Source: Variovorax sp. Root411 (GTDB lineage Bacteria > Pseudomonadota > Gammaproteobacteria > Burkholderiales > Burkholderiaceae_C). Taken from it: DNA of 64,000 bases. The stretch spans positions 144,686 through 208,685 of the forward strand of contig NZ_LMDW01000019.1 of NCBI RefSeq assembly GCF_001425205.1, written 5' to 3'. Shown one piece after another: positions 52,118 through 61,119 of the stretch; the first letter of the stretch is position 1; every line of letters begins with the position of its first letter. The position numbers and the translations under genes are program-made. Under the pieces are notes generated by a model. That model had not been told where the DNA came from and did not search any database. It saw only the letters and a list, made by a program, of their open reading frames with translations.

Positions 52118-52143
52118 CGGGCGCGAGGAGCGCCCGGGTTTTT
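52118..52143 (+). terminator. Hairpin and T run in the leader of the gamma-glutamyltransferase gene
   Basis: CGGGCGC-GAGGA-GCGCCCG followed by GGTTTTT. It points in the direction of ggt and ends 25 bases before its start. No plus-strand gene lies upstream for about 3.5 kb, so it cannot be a normal gene-end terminator. Confidence 0.6.
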
Positions 52144-52168
52144 CAACATACCTATTCGGGAAATCTGC

Positions 52169-54217
52169 ATGAACAAGAACAACAGGCGCGCCTGGTGGGC
52201 GCTCTCTCCCATCGCGCTTTCGCTGAGCCTCGCGGGCTGCGGCGGCGCCTCCCGCAACGACGCGCAAGACACGGCAACGATTCTTGCAACCATCGCCGCA
52301 ATCAACGCAGCCAACCAGCCACCTGCCCCGCCCGCACCCGACAACGGCTGCCTCACCTCGACCGGCAATTCCTCCGTGGTGGTCGGCTCGGGGGATGCCG
52401 GCGATCCGGCCGCGCCCGAGGCGGCCTCGGGCTACGCGCCGGGCCACAAGCTGGTCTACGCGAAGAATTACATGGTGGTCGCCAACCACCCGCTGGCCAC
52501 GCGCGCCGGCTGCGACGTGCTGAAGGCCGGCGGCAGCGCCGTCGATGCGGCGGTGGCCGTGCAGGCCGTGCTGGGACTGGTCGAGCCGCAATCGAGCGGC
52601 CTGGGCGGCGGCGCCTTCATGCTCCACTACGATGCCGCGACGAAGAAGGTGCAGGCCTACGACGGCCGTGAGACCGCGCCCGCCGCGGCCACCGAGAACT
52701 ACCTGCGCTACGTCGACGACGCCACCGACACCAGCCTGCCCAAGCCCGGCGGCGCGCGCGCCAGCGGCCGCTCGATCGGCACGCCCGGCGCGGTGCGCAT
52801 GCTCGACATCGCCTACCAGGACCACGGCAAGCTGCCCTGGAAAGACCTCTTCGGCTACGGCATCACGCTGGCCTCCGACGGCTTCCTGATCGGCGGGCGC
52901 ATGACCGCCGCCATCTCGTCGTCGGCCGCCAGCCTCAAGCGCGACGCCGAGGCCACGGCCTACTTCTTCAACGCCGACGGCACGCCGAAAGCGCTGGGCA
53001 CCCGCCTGCAGAACCCGGCCTACGCCAAGACGCTGACCACCATCGCGACGCAAGGCGCCAACGCCTTCTACACGGGCGACATCGCCCAGGGCATCGTCGA
53101 CAAGATCGGCGTCACGGCCGCCGCGAACGACGGCTCGGCCATCACGCCCGGCAAGACCACGCTGGCCGACCTGGCCAACTACAGGGCCAAGCGGCGCGAC
53201 CCGGTCTGCGGCACCTATCGCGACTACTACGTGTGCAGCATGTCGCCGCCGTCCTCGGGGGGCATCGCGGTGGTGGCGAGCCTGGGCATCCTCGAGACCT
53301 TCAACATGGGCCTGTACAAGCCGACCGCCATCGACATCGAGGGCGGCAAGCCGACCGTGATGGGCGTGCACCTGGTGAGCGAAGCCGAGCGCCTGGCGTA
53401 CGCAGACCGCGACAAGTACGTGGCCGACACCGACTTCGTCCCGCTGCCGGGCGGCTCGGTCGACACCATGATCAACAAGCCCTATCTGCAGAGCCGCGCC
53501 AGCCTCATCAGCCTGGCGAAGAGCATGGGCGTTGCCCAGGCCGGCAACCTGGGCGCGGTGCCGCTGGGCATCGACAAGACCGAGGAGCATGGCACCACGC
53601 ACTTCACCATCGTCGACAAGCAGGGCAACGTGGTCGTGATGACCACCACGGTTGAAAGCACGCTCGGTTCGTTCCACATGACGCAGGGCTTCATGCTGAA
53701 CAACCAGCTGACCGATTTCTCGGCCAACCCGAACGACACGGTCGATCCGAGCATCAAGGTGGCCAACCGCGTCGCACCGGGCAAGCGCCCGCGCAGCACG
53801 ATGGCGCCGACGCTGGTATTCAGGAAGCAGGCCGATGGCAGCATGGGCGAGTTCGTCATGGGCACCGGTTCGCCGGGCGGCGGCACCATCATCCAGTACG
53901 TCGTGAAGACGCTGGTCGGTGCGCTCGACTGGGGGCTCGACGCCCAGCAGGCCACGTCACTGGTCGACTTCGGTGCCTCCAACAGCGCGACCACCAATGT
54001 CGGCGGCGAGCATCCGAACATCGACGCGACGAACTCGGGCCTCAACGACCCGCTCGTCGCCGGGCTGATCGGACTGGGTCACAAGGTGTCTGTCTCGGCG
54101 CAGTCCAGCGGCGTGAGCACCATCATCCGCACCAACGTCGGCGGCAAGACCGTGCTGACCGGCGGCGCCGACCCGCGGCGCGAAGGCATCGTGCTGGGCG
54201 ATACCTTCGCGCCCTGA
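52169..54217 (+). CDS. ggt: Gamma-glutamyltransferase, lipoprotein form
   Basis: A 682-residue self-cleaving enzyme that splits or transfers gamma-glutamyl groups, for example from glutathione. Lipobox LAGC with C24 marks a lipoprotein, so it is tethered in the envelope. The maturation site and nucleophile are the first Thr of HGTTHFTIVD, giving large and small subunits, and GGGTIIQYV is in the small subunit. It is longer than typical soluble GGT because of the lipid tether and inserted Gly/Ala linkers. Confidence 0.93.
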   Translation: MNKNNRRAWWALSPIALSLSLAGCGGASRNDAQDTATILATIAAINAANQPPAPPAPDNGCLTSTGNSSVVVGSGDAGDPAAPEAASGYAPGHKLVYAKNYMVVANHPLATRAGCDVLKAGGSAVDAAVAVQAVLGLVEPQSSGLGGGAFMLHYDAATKKVQAYDGRETAPAAATENYLRYVDDATDTSLPKPGGARASGRSIGTPGAVRMLDIAYQDHGKLPWKDLFGYGITLASDGFLIGGRMTAAISSSAASLKRDAEATAYFFNADGTPKALGTRLQNPAYAKTLTTIATQGANAFYTGDIAQGIVDKIGVTAAANDGSAITPGKTTLADLANYRAKRRDPVCGTYRDYYVCSMSPPSSGGIAVVASLGILETFNMGLYKPTAIDIEGGKPTVMGVHLVSEAERLAYADRDKYVADTDFVPLPGGSVDTMINKPYLQSRASLISLAKSMGVAQAGNLGAVPLGIDKTEEHGTTHFTIVDKQGNVVVMTTTVESTLGSFHMTQGFMLNNQLTDFSANPNDTVDPSIKVANRVAPGKRPRSTMAPTLVFRKQADGSMGEFVMGTGSPGGGTIIQYVVKTLVGALDWGLDAQQATSLVDFGASNSATTNVGGEHPNIDATNSGLNDPLVAGLIGLGHKVSVSAQSSGVSTIIRTNVGGKTVLTGGADPRREGIVLGDTFAP

Positions 54218-54268
54218 GGGCGTTGGCCTGCACGAAGTGGTGTTCGCAGGCGTCGCCCCTCAGCACGC

Positions 54269-55693
54269 CTACTTCGCCAGCTCCGACACCAGCCGGTACA
54301 GGAACTCCCGGCCGTCATAAAGCCGCTGGATCTCGATGCGCTCGTCGAGCCCGTGCGCGCGCGCATCGGACGGCTCCACGAATATGCCGCTCACGCCGTA
54401 CATCGGAATGCCCGCGTTGCGCATGAAGCGGCTGTCGGTGGCGCCGGTGCTCATCGCGGGCACCACGGGCACGCCGGGCCACATCTGCTGCGTGAGCGAC
54501 TCCACGGTCTTCACGAGATCGCCGTTCAGCGGCGACGCCGGGCTGCGCAGCGGCTTGCCCATGTTGCGCACCACGATCTTGTCGTTGCCGACCGCCTGGG
54601 TCAGCAGGCGCTCCACTTCCTCGGGATCGTCGTGCGGCAGGATGCGGCAGTTGACCGTGGCCTTGGCCGATTGCGGCAGCGCGTTCTCGGCGTGGCCGGC
54701 CTGCACCATCGTCGCGACGCAGGTGGTGCGGAACTGCGCGCTGTAGGCCGGGTTGGCCGACATGCGATCGATGACCGCGGCGTCGGGGTTGCCGGCGCCC
54801 ACCGCGCGCATGTCGTCGGCCAACTGGCCGGTGGCGAACGGTGCGCTGCGCGCGAAGTAGGTCTTTGTGACGTCCGCGAGCTTCACCGGGAAGCTGAAGT
54901 TGCCCAGCCGCTCCAGGCCGGCGGACAGCGCATAGATCGGGTTGGTCTTGGTCGGCACCGAGCTGTGGCCGCCTACGTCGCGCACCTCCAGCATATAGGT
55001 GGTGTACATCTTCTCGGCCACCTGCATGCGGTGCAGGTTGGGCTTGCCGCCGCGCAGTTCGCCGCCGCCGCCTTCGTTGATGCCGAACTCCGCCTGCAGC
55101 AACTCGGGCTTGTTGTTGATGAGCCAGAAGGCGCCGTTGCTGAGCGCATCGCCACGCTCTTCGTCGGCCGTCAGCGCCAGGATGATGTCGCGCCTGGGCT
55201 TGAAGCCCTCCTGCTTCAGCTGCCCCATCACCGAGACCAGCGCCGAGGCCATCGCCTTGTCGTCGATGGCGCCACGCGCGGTGAAGTAGCCGCCGGTTTC
55301 CTGCAGCTTGAACGGGTCGGTCTTCCAGTCTTCGCGCCGGGCCTCCACCACGTCGATGTGGGCCAGCAACAGCAGCGGCTTCTTGCTGCCGTCGCCCTTG
55401 AAGCGCAGCACCAGGTTGCCCTTCTTCGGGAAGGGTTCGAAGATCTGGATGTCGCCCGGTGCGAAGCCTGATTCGATCAAGCGCTTTTCCATGGCGCGCG
55501 CGGCCACCGTGTTGTCGCCCACCGAATGGCTGGTGTTGATCTCGATCAACTCCTTGTAGATGTCGTGGAAGCGCTGCTGCTGCGGCGTGAGGGTCGGCGG
55601 GGTCTGGGTCTGCGCCATGGCAGCGGTCATGCCGCACAGGGCCAGTGAGACGGCGAGCACGGTTCTCGCGGCACGGAAGGTCTTCATCCTCAT
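54269..55693 (-). CDS. M20 family metallopeptidase, exported
   Basis: A 474-residue zinc peptidase with a signal peptide cut near AMAQT. Metal ligands are seen in LLAHIDVV, GAIDDKAM, TADEERGD and the C-terminal ARAHGLDERI; a dimerisation insert occupies the middle. It resembles periplasmic carboxypeptidase/aminoacylase members. It is convergent with ggt, and both are envelope enzymes, so a shared role in peptide or glutathione scavenging is possible. Confidence 0.92.
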   Translation of the reverse strand: MRMKTFRAARTVLAVSLALCGMTAAMAQTQTPPTLTPQQQRFHDIYKELIEINTSHSVGDNTVAARAMEKRLIESGFAPGDIQIFEPFPKKGNLVLRFKGDGSKKPLLLLAHIDVVEARREDWKTDPFKLQETGGYFTARGAIDDKAMASALVSVMGQLKQEGFKPRRDIILALTADEERGDALSNGAFWLINNKPELLQAEFGINEGGGGELRGGKPNLHRMQVAEKMYTTYMLEVRDVGGHSSVPTKTNPIYALSAGLERLGNFSFPVKLADVTKTYFARSAPFATGQLADDMRAVGAGNPDAAVIDRMSANPAYSAQFRTTCVATMVQAGHAENALPQSAKATVNCRILPHDDPEEVERLLTQAVGNDKIVVRNMGKPLRSPASPLNGDLVKTVESLTQQMWPGVPVVPAMSTGATDSRFMRNAGIPMYGVSGIFVEPSDARAHGLDERIEIQRLYDGREFLYRLVSELAK

Positions 55694-55768
55694 GGGTTCT
55701 CTCTCCGGTGGTGGTTGTGCCGGACAGCATAGCAAGCACCTCCAGAGAACACGGGCACACTCGCGGCC

Positions 55769-56857
55769 ATGCAATCCAGGCAATGGGACATCTTCTGCAG
55801 GGTCATCGACAACCACGGCGACCTCGGCGTCTGCTGGCGGCTGGCCTGCCAACTGGCCGCGCTCGGCGAACGCGCGCGGCTGTGGATCGACGATGCGGCG
55901 GCGCTGCGCTGGATGGCACCCGAGGCTCTCGCTGGCCGCGACGGCGTGGAGGTGATCGACTGGCTCGACGCCGCTGCGCTTCAGGCTGCCGTGGCGAGGC
56001 CGGCGCCCGACGTGCTGATAGAAGCCTTCGGCTGCGAGCCGGCGCCGGAGTTGATCGCCCGCTTCGCCGAAAGGCCGGGCCTGGCGTGGATCAATCTCGA
56101 GTACCTGTCGGCCGAGCCCTATGTGGAGCGGCTGCACGGGTTGCCGTCGCCGGTGTTCAAAGGGCCCGGCGCCGGGTTGACCAAGCGCTTTTTCTATCCG
56201 GGCTTCACTCCCACCACGGGCGGGCTGCTGCGCGAGCCCGACCTGATGGAACGCCGCACGCGCTTCGACCGCTCGCAGTGGCTGGCCGCAAAACAGATTC
56301 CGTGGCAGGGCAGCGAGCGCCTGATTTCCCTCTTCTGCTACGAACCGCCTGCCCTGGCCGCCTTGCTGACCCGGCTGGCCCAAGGCCCGGAACCTACGCG
56401 CCTGCTGGTGACGGCGGGCCGCGCCACGCAGGCGGTCCAGGCTTTTTTTGGGGGCGCCCCATGGTCCCACGGGGGCGGTGCGCTATCAATTTCATATATC
56501 CCCTACCTCACGCAGCCCGATTTCGATCACCTGCTCTGGGCCTGCGACCTGAATCTCGTGCGCGGCGAAGATTCGCTGGTGCGCGCCCTCTGGGCCGGCG
56601 CACCGCTGGTCTGGCAGATCTACCCGCAGGACGACGACGCCCACCACGTCAAGCTGAACGCCTGGCTGGACTGGCTCGGCGCCCCGCCCTCGCTGCGGCT
56701 TTTCCACCACGCCTGGAACGGCTTCGTCGACGGTGCCCTGCCGCTGCCTGAAACACAGGGCCCGTGGCTCGAAACGGCGCTGGACGCCCGCACGCGGCTG
56801 CTCGCCCAGGACGATCTGGTCACGCAACTGCGGAAACTGATCGGCCAAAAAAGCTAA
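55769..56857 (+). CDS. earP: EF-P arginine rhamnosyltransferase EarP
   Basis: A 362-residue inverting glycosyltransferase that attaches rhamnose from dTDP-rhamnose to Arg32 of EF-P. Start WDIFCRVIDNHGDLGVCWR holds catalytic-region aspartates D14 and D18; the nucleotide-sugar site includes NLVRGEDSLVRALWAGAPL. It is directly upstream of efp, the usual pair in bacteria with this modification. Confidence 0.96.
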   Translation: MQSRQWDIFCRVIDNHGDLGVCWRLACQLAALGERARLWIDDAAALRWMAPEALAGRDGVEVIDWLDAAALQAAVARPAPDVLIEAFGCEPAPELIARFAERPGLAWINLEYLSAEPYVERLHGLPSPVFKGPGAGLTKRFFYPGFTPTTGGLLREPDLMERRTRFDRSQWLAAKQIPWQGSERLISLFCYEPPALAALLTRLAQGPEPTRLLVTAGRATQAVQAFFGGAPWSHGGGALSISYIPYLTQPDFDHLLWACDLNLVRGEDSLVRALWAGAPLVWQIYPQDDDAHHVKLNAWLDWLGAPPSLRLFHHAWNGFVDGALPLPETQGPWLETALDARTRLLAQDDLVTQLRKLIGQKS

Positions 56858-57010
56858 AATAGCGGGCTTTGCGGATTTCGGCCCGGATCTCAACGATTCG
56901 AGATGCTCTCCGCTAAACCTGCCGCGGGACCTGTACCGCGGGGCCAACAATGCCGGCAAGCATCGCCGACAGCCCCGTGCACCGAGCGGCCAACATCCAG
57001 AGACCCTGTT

Positions 57011-57565
57011 ATGAAAATCGCTCAAGAAATCCGCGCCGGCAACGTCATCATGCACGGCAAGGACCCGATGGTCGTCCTCAAGACCGAATACAGCCGCGGC
57101 GGCCGCAACTCCGCCACCGTGCGCATGAAGATGAAGAGCCTGATCGCCAACTTCAACACCGAAGTGGTCTTCAAGGCCGACGACAAGATCGACCAGATCG
57201 TGCTCGAGAAGAAGGACTGCACCTACTCCTACTTCGCCGACCCGATGTACGTCTGCATGGACGCCGACTACAACCAGTACGAAGTCGAAGCCGAGAACAT
57301 GGGCGACGCCCTGAACTACCTCGAAGACGGCATGGCCGTCGAAGTGGTGTTCTACGACGGCAAGGCCATCTCGGTCGAACTGCCGACCAGCGTCGAGCGC
57401 GAAATCACCTGGACCGAACCCGCCGTCAAGGGCGATACCTCGGGCAAGGTGCTCAAGCCCGCCAAGATCGCCACCGGCTTCGAAGTGCCCGTGCCCCTCT
57501 TCGTGTCGCAAGGCGACAAGATCGAAATCGACACGCGCACCGGCGAATACCGCAAGCGCGTCTGA
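57011..57565 (+). CDS. efp: Elongation factor P, Arg32 type
   Basis: A 184-residue translation factor that rescues ribosomes stalled at polyproline. The tip loop is YSRGGRNSA with arginine at residue 32, the rhamnosylated type, matching earP just upstream. Domains II and III follow (LEDGMAVEVVFYDG, KIEIDTRTGEYRKR). A TAAAAT at 56855-56860 may be its own -10 box. A terminator follows. Confidence 0.97.
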   Translation: MKIAQEIRAGNVIMHGKDPMVVLKTEYSRGGRNSATVRMKMKSLIANFNTEVVFKADDKIDQIVLEKKDCTYSYFADPMYVCMDADYNQYEVEAENMGDALNYLEDGMAVEVVFYDGKAISVELPTSVEREITWTEPAVKGDTSGKVLKPAKIATGFEVPVPLFVSQGDKIEIDTRTGEYRKRV

Positions 57566-57612
57566 GCCCGCTGCCCAGGCCCAGGCCTGGGCTTACCGGA
57601 TGACACCCCCGA

Positions 57613-57635
57613 AAGGCTCCGCAAGGAGCCTTTTT
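57613..57635 (+). terminator. Intrinsic terminator of efp
   Basis: AAGGCTCC-GCAA-GGAGCCTT stem followed by TTT. It is 48 bases past the efp stop. Confidence 0.88.
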
Positions 57636-57698
57636 CGTTGATGGGCACGGCGATTGCAACGTTGCACAATCACCGGGATCCATCTGTCTGGTTTCTTC

Positions 57699-58562
57699 AT
57701 GAACAACACGCACGACCTTCACGACAAACGCCTGGCCGATGCCTGGGCCACGCTCCAGTCCCACGCGGACCACGGCCTCCCGCTCGACCCCGATCCCTCG
57801 CGCATCGCCTTCGCCGACCCCGAGTTCCTGCTGCGCCGCGAGACGCGCGGCATCCGCATGCAGCTCGAGCTGATGAAGCCCGATCTCGAACAGCGCGCCC
57901 ATGGCATCGAGAACACGGTGGTGGTGTTCGGCAGCGCACGCTTTCGCAGCGAGGAAGACGCCGCCGCCATGATCGCGCAGGCCGATGCCGCTGGCGACGC
58001 CGTGGCATCCGAGCGCTGGCGCCGGCTGGCGCGCAATTCGCACTACTACGAGAAGGCGCGCGCCTTCGGCAAGCTGGTCGCGCAGTACAGCAACGACAAG
58101 GAACCGCAGGACAAGCTCTTCGTCTGCACCGGCGGCGGCCCCGGCATCATGCAGGCGGCCAACCGCGGCGCGCACGAAGGCGGCGGCCTCTCGGTCGGCC
58201 TGGCCATCGCGCTGCCGATGGAAGAAGAAGCCAACCCGTACGTCACGCCAGCGCTGAGCTTCAAGTTCCACTATTTCGCCATCCGCAAGATGCATTTCAT
58301 GATGCGTGCGAAGGCGCTGGTGGCGTTTCCGGGCGGCTTCGGCACGCTCGACGAGCTGTTCGAGGTGATCACGCTGGTGCAGACGAAGAAGTCGAAGCCG
58401 GTGCCGATCGTGCTATTCGGTTCGGACTACTGGAAGCGGATGATCGACTTCGACTTCCTGGTCGACGAGGGCGTGATTTCGCCGGGCGACGTGAAGCTCT
58501 TCGAATACGTCGACGCGCCCGACGACGCATGGAGCGCAATCAAGCGCTTCTACAAGCTCTAG
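57699..58562 (+). CDS. LOG family protein (TIGR00730-type)
   Basis: A 287-residue protein. The LOG signature PGGFGTLDELFEV and the phosphate site CTGGGPGIMQAA are both present. LOG enzymes cleave cytokinin ribotide or AMP-like nucleotides at the glycosidic bond. The N-terminal 75 residues are an extra helical part seen in longer LOG proteins. The ATG at 57699 follows an unusual T-rich leader. Confidence 0.9.
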   Translation: MNNTHDLHDKRLADAWATLQSHADHGLPLDPDPSRIAFADPEFLLRRETRGIRMQLELMKPDLEQRAHGIENTVVVFGSARFRSEEDAAAMIAQADAAGDAVASERWRRLARNSHYYEKARAFGKLVAQYSNDKEPQDKLFVCTGGGPGIMQAANRGAHEGGGLSVGLAIALPMEEEANPYVTPALSFKFHYFAIRKMHFMMRAKALVAFPGGFGTLDELFEVITLVQTKKSKPVPIVLFGSDYWKRMIDFDFLVDEGVISPGDVKLFEYVDAPDDAWSAIKRFYKL

Positions 58563-58571
58563 GCTCGCTCT

Positions 58572-59735
58572 TCAGACCTTGAGGCCCCATGTGGCGCGCG
58601 CGCCGAGCGCCACAACGCCTCCCACCACCCAGAACACGCCCCCGATGCCGATCAGCGCGCCGAGCGAGCCGAACAGCATCGGCATCGCCACGCTCGACGC
58701 GTTGATGGTCATGAGCCGCAGGCCCAGTGCCTCGCCGTGGCGGGCGTGCGGCGTGATCTGGTGGAGCATGCTCATCACCATCGGCTGCACGGCGCCCAGC
58801 GCAAAGCCGAGCACCACCGAGCACACGCCCATGCTCAGGGCCGAGTCCAGCAGCGGATAGACCGCGAACACCATCGCCGTGACGGCCGTGGAACTCAGGA
58901 TCACGCTGCGCTCCGAAGCGCGCGAGGCGATCACAGGCAGCACCACGCGAACGACCGCCGCTGCTATCGCGAAGGCGCCGAGGATCGAGCCGATCACCGA
59001 GGCGCTGATGCCCCGGTCGTGCCCCAGCACCGGCAGCACGAAGGCATGCACGTCCCAGCTCGACGACTGCAGCCAGTTCACGAACAGCAGGCGGCGGAAC
59101 ATCGGCTCGCGCAGCAGGTCCCAGGCGCGGGTCGGCGTAGCGCCCGGCACGGGCGCGGCGGGCGGCGGCTCGTGCGCGCCGCGCGCGAGCATCCAGCAGA
59201 GGATGGGCAGCGCCGCCATCACCGCGAAGGAGATGCGGAACGCGAGCATGTCCGCGGGCGAGCGGCCCGCATGGTCGATCAGCATGCCGGCCAGGAAGGG
59301 CCCGACGAAATTGGCCACGGCCGGCGCGATGGCGAGCCAGCTGAACACGCGCTTGAGCTGCGTTGCGTCGGTGGCCGAGCGGCCGACGTGCCGCTGCAGC
59401 GCGATGACCGTCGCACCCGTGGCGCCGCCTGTCAGCAGGGCTGCAATGCACATCACCGGAAAGATCGGGAAGATCACCACGAGCCCCGCGCCAACGACTG
59501 CCGCAATGACCGACAGCCACAGCGGCCGCTTGAAGCCATATCGGTCGGCAAAGCGTCCGGCGGGCAAGGCCAGAAAGACCTGCGTCAGCGCAAACAGCGA
59601 GATCAGCAGGCCGACCGCCGCGGCGCTGTAGCCCTGCTGCAGCGCCAGCAGCGGCGTGGCGAGCCGCATGCCGGCCATCGTCGCGTGCAGGCACACCTGG
59701 GCACCGATCACGCGCAGCAGTTCGGAACCTTTCAC
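58572..59735 (-). CDS. MFS transporter
   Basis: A 387-residue 12-helix transporter. The MFS loop motif after helix 2 is GRFADRYGFKR. The start is GTG at 59735, which overlaps the rmuC stop as GTGA; the open frame beyond is rmuC shadow. Substrate unknown. Its stop is ten bases from the convergent LOG gene. Confidence 0.92.
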   Translation of the reverse strand: MKGSELLRVIGAQVCLHATMAGMRLATPLLALQQGYSAAAVGLLISLFALTQVFLALPAGRFADRYGFKRPLWLSVIAAVVGAGLVVIFPIFPVMCIAALLTGGATGATVIALQRHVGRSATDATQLKRVFSWLAIAPAVANFVGPFLAGMLIDHAGRSPADMLAFRISFAVMAALPILCWMLARGAHEPPPAAPVPGATPTRAWDLLREPMFRRLLFVNWLQSSSWDVHAFVLPVLGHDRGISASVIGSILGAFAIAAAVVRVVLPVIASRASERSVILSSTAVTAMVFAVYPLLDSALSMGVCSVVLGFALGAVQPMVMSMLHQITPHARHGEALGLRLMTINASSVAMPMLFGSLGALIGIGGVFWVVGGVVALGARATWGLKV

Positions 59736-61099
59736 GGGGTTTCTTCGCCCTCGCTGTCGGCGGTGGGCGGCAGCAAAGCCTGCGACTGCGCCTCGGGCAG
59801 CGCCTCGACCTTGCGCAGCGCCAGGCGCATCTGCTTGGCGCGCGTGTCGGCCTTGTCGAGCGTGTCGGAGGCCTTGGCCACCTGCTCCTTGATGCGCGCG
59901 ACCCATTCGCCGTAGCGCTCGAACTCGGTCTTCACCGCGCCCAGCACCTTCCAGACTTCGGAGGCCTGCTGCTCCAGCGCGAGCGTGCGAAAGCCCATGT
60001 GCAGGCTGTTGAGCATCGCGAGCAAGGTGGTCGGGCCGGCCAGCGTCACGCGGTGCTGGCGCTGGATGGCATCCATCAGGCCGGGCCGGCGCAGCACCTC
60101 GGCATAGAGGCTCTCGACCGGGAGGAAGAGGATGGCGAAATCGGTGGTGTGCGGTGCGGCGAGGTAGTTATCGGCGATCGATCTGGCCTCGGTGCGGATG
60201 CGCGCTTCGAGCGCCTTGGCCGCCAGGTCGGCACCCACGGCATCGGCGCGTTCGTGCGCATCGACGAGCCGCTCGTAGTCGTCGCGCGGAAACTTGGCAT
60301 CGATGGGCAGCCACACCGGCGCACCGTCCTCGCCGCGCCCCGGAAAGCGGATCGCGAAATCAACGCGCTGCCCGCTGCGCGGCTTGGTCTCGATCTGCTT
60401 GGCGTACTGGTCGGGCGTGAGCACCTGTTCGAGCAGCGCCTCGAGCTGCACTTCGCCGAAAACGCCACGCGTCTTCACGTTGGTCAGCACGCGCTGCAGG
60501 CTGCCGACGCCCACGGCCAGCGTCTGCATTTCGCCGAGCCCCTTGTGCACCTGCTCGAGCCGGTCGGCCACCTGCTTGAAGCTCTCGCCGAGGCGCGCCT
60601 CGAGCGTGCTCTGCAGCTTCTCGTCGACCGTCTTGCGCATCTCGTCGAGCTTGGCGGCGTTGGTCTGCTGCAGCTGTGCGAGCTGCGTTTCCATGGTCGC
60701 GCGCACTTCGGACAGGCGGCGCGCATTCGATTCGCTCAAACCCTGCAGCTGTGTGCTGAGCGTGTCGGCCAGCGTCTTCTGCAAGGACGCGAGCTGCAGG
60801 GAGAACGCGTCGAGCTGCGCATTCTGCGTGCGCGTGGCTTCGGCGCCCTGCTGCACCAGCGCCTGCTGGAAAGTAGCGAAGGCCTGCGCGGTTTCCTGCC
60901 GCACGCCGCGAGAGCTTTCGCCGATGTCGTGGCGCAGTTCGCGCTCGGTGCGTTCGTTGGCCGAGCCCAGGGCGGCCAGCACGCGCAACACGTCGCTATG
61001 GTCGGAGGGGGGCTGCCGGCGGGCCAGCAGCCAGATCACCAGCACGAGTTGGATGACCGCGAGTGCGGCCAGTCCGATGAGGATCAGCGAAGCGTCCAA
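59732..61099 (-). CDS. rmuC: DNA recombination protein RmuC
   Basis: A 455-residue protein: one N-terminal membrane helix (about 6-25), a long coiled coil (40-200, many Gln/Glu heptads), then the RmuC core with FGEVQLEALLEQVL, DAKFPRDDYERL and the nuclease-like VESLYAEVLR. It limits inversions of short inverted repeats and has been linked to defence against foreign DNA. Start taken as TTG 61099 (LDASLILIGL); no ATG or GTG is closer. Confidence 0.93.
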   Translation of the reverse strand: MDASLILIGLAALAVIQLVLVIWLLARRQPPSDHSDVLRVLAALGSANERTERELRHDIGESSRGVRQETAQAFATFQQALVQQGAEATRTQNAQLDAFSLQLASLQKTLADTLSTQLQGLSESNARRLSEVRATMETQLAQLQQTNAAKLDEMRKTVDEKLQSTLEARLGESFKQVADRLEQVHKGLGEMQTLAVGVGSLQRVLTNVKTRGVFGEVQLEALLEQVLTPDQYAKQIETKPRSGQRVDFAIRFPGRGEDGAPVWLPIDAKFPRDDYERLVDAHERADAVGADLAAKALEARIRTEARSIADNYLAAPHTTDFAILFLPVESLYAEVLRRPGLMDAIQRQHRVTLAGPTTLLAMLNSLHMGFRTLALEQQASEVWKVLGAVKTEFERYGEWVARIKEQVAKASDTLDKADTRAKQMRLALRKVEALPEAQSQALLPPTADSEGEETP

Positions 61100-61119
61100 G
61101 GTTGCGGTACTGCCTCTGC

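Noticed and set aside
50063..53677. 1204-codon frame extending uvrC upstream
   Set aside because: Sequence above 52027 is antisense to ggt and unlike UvrC.
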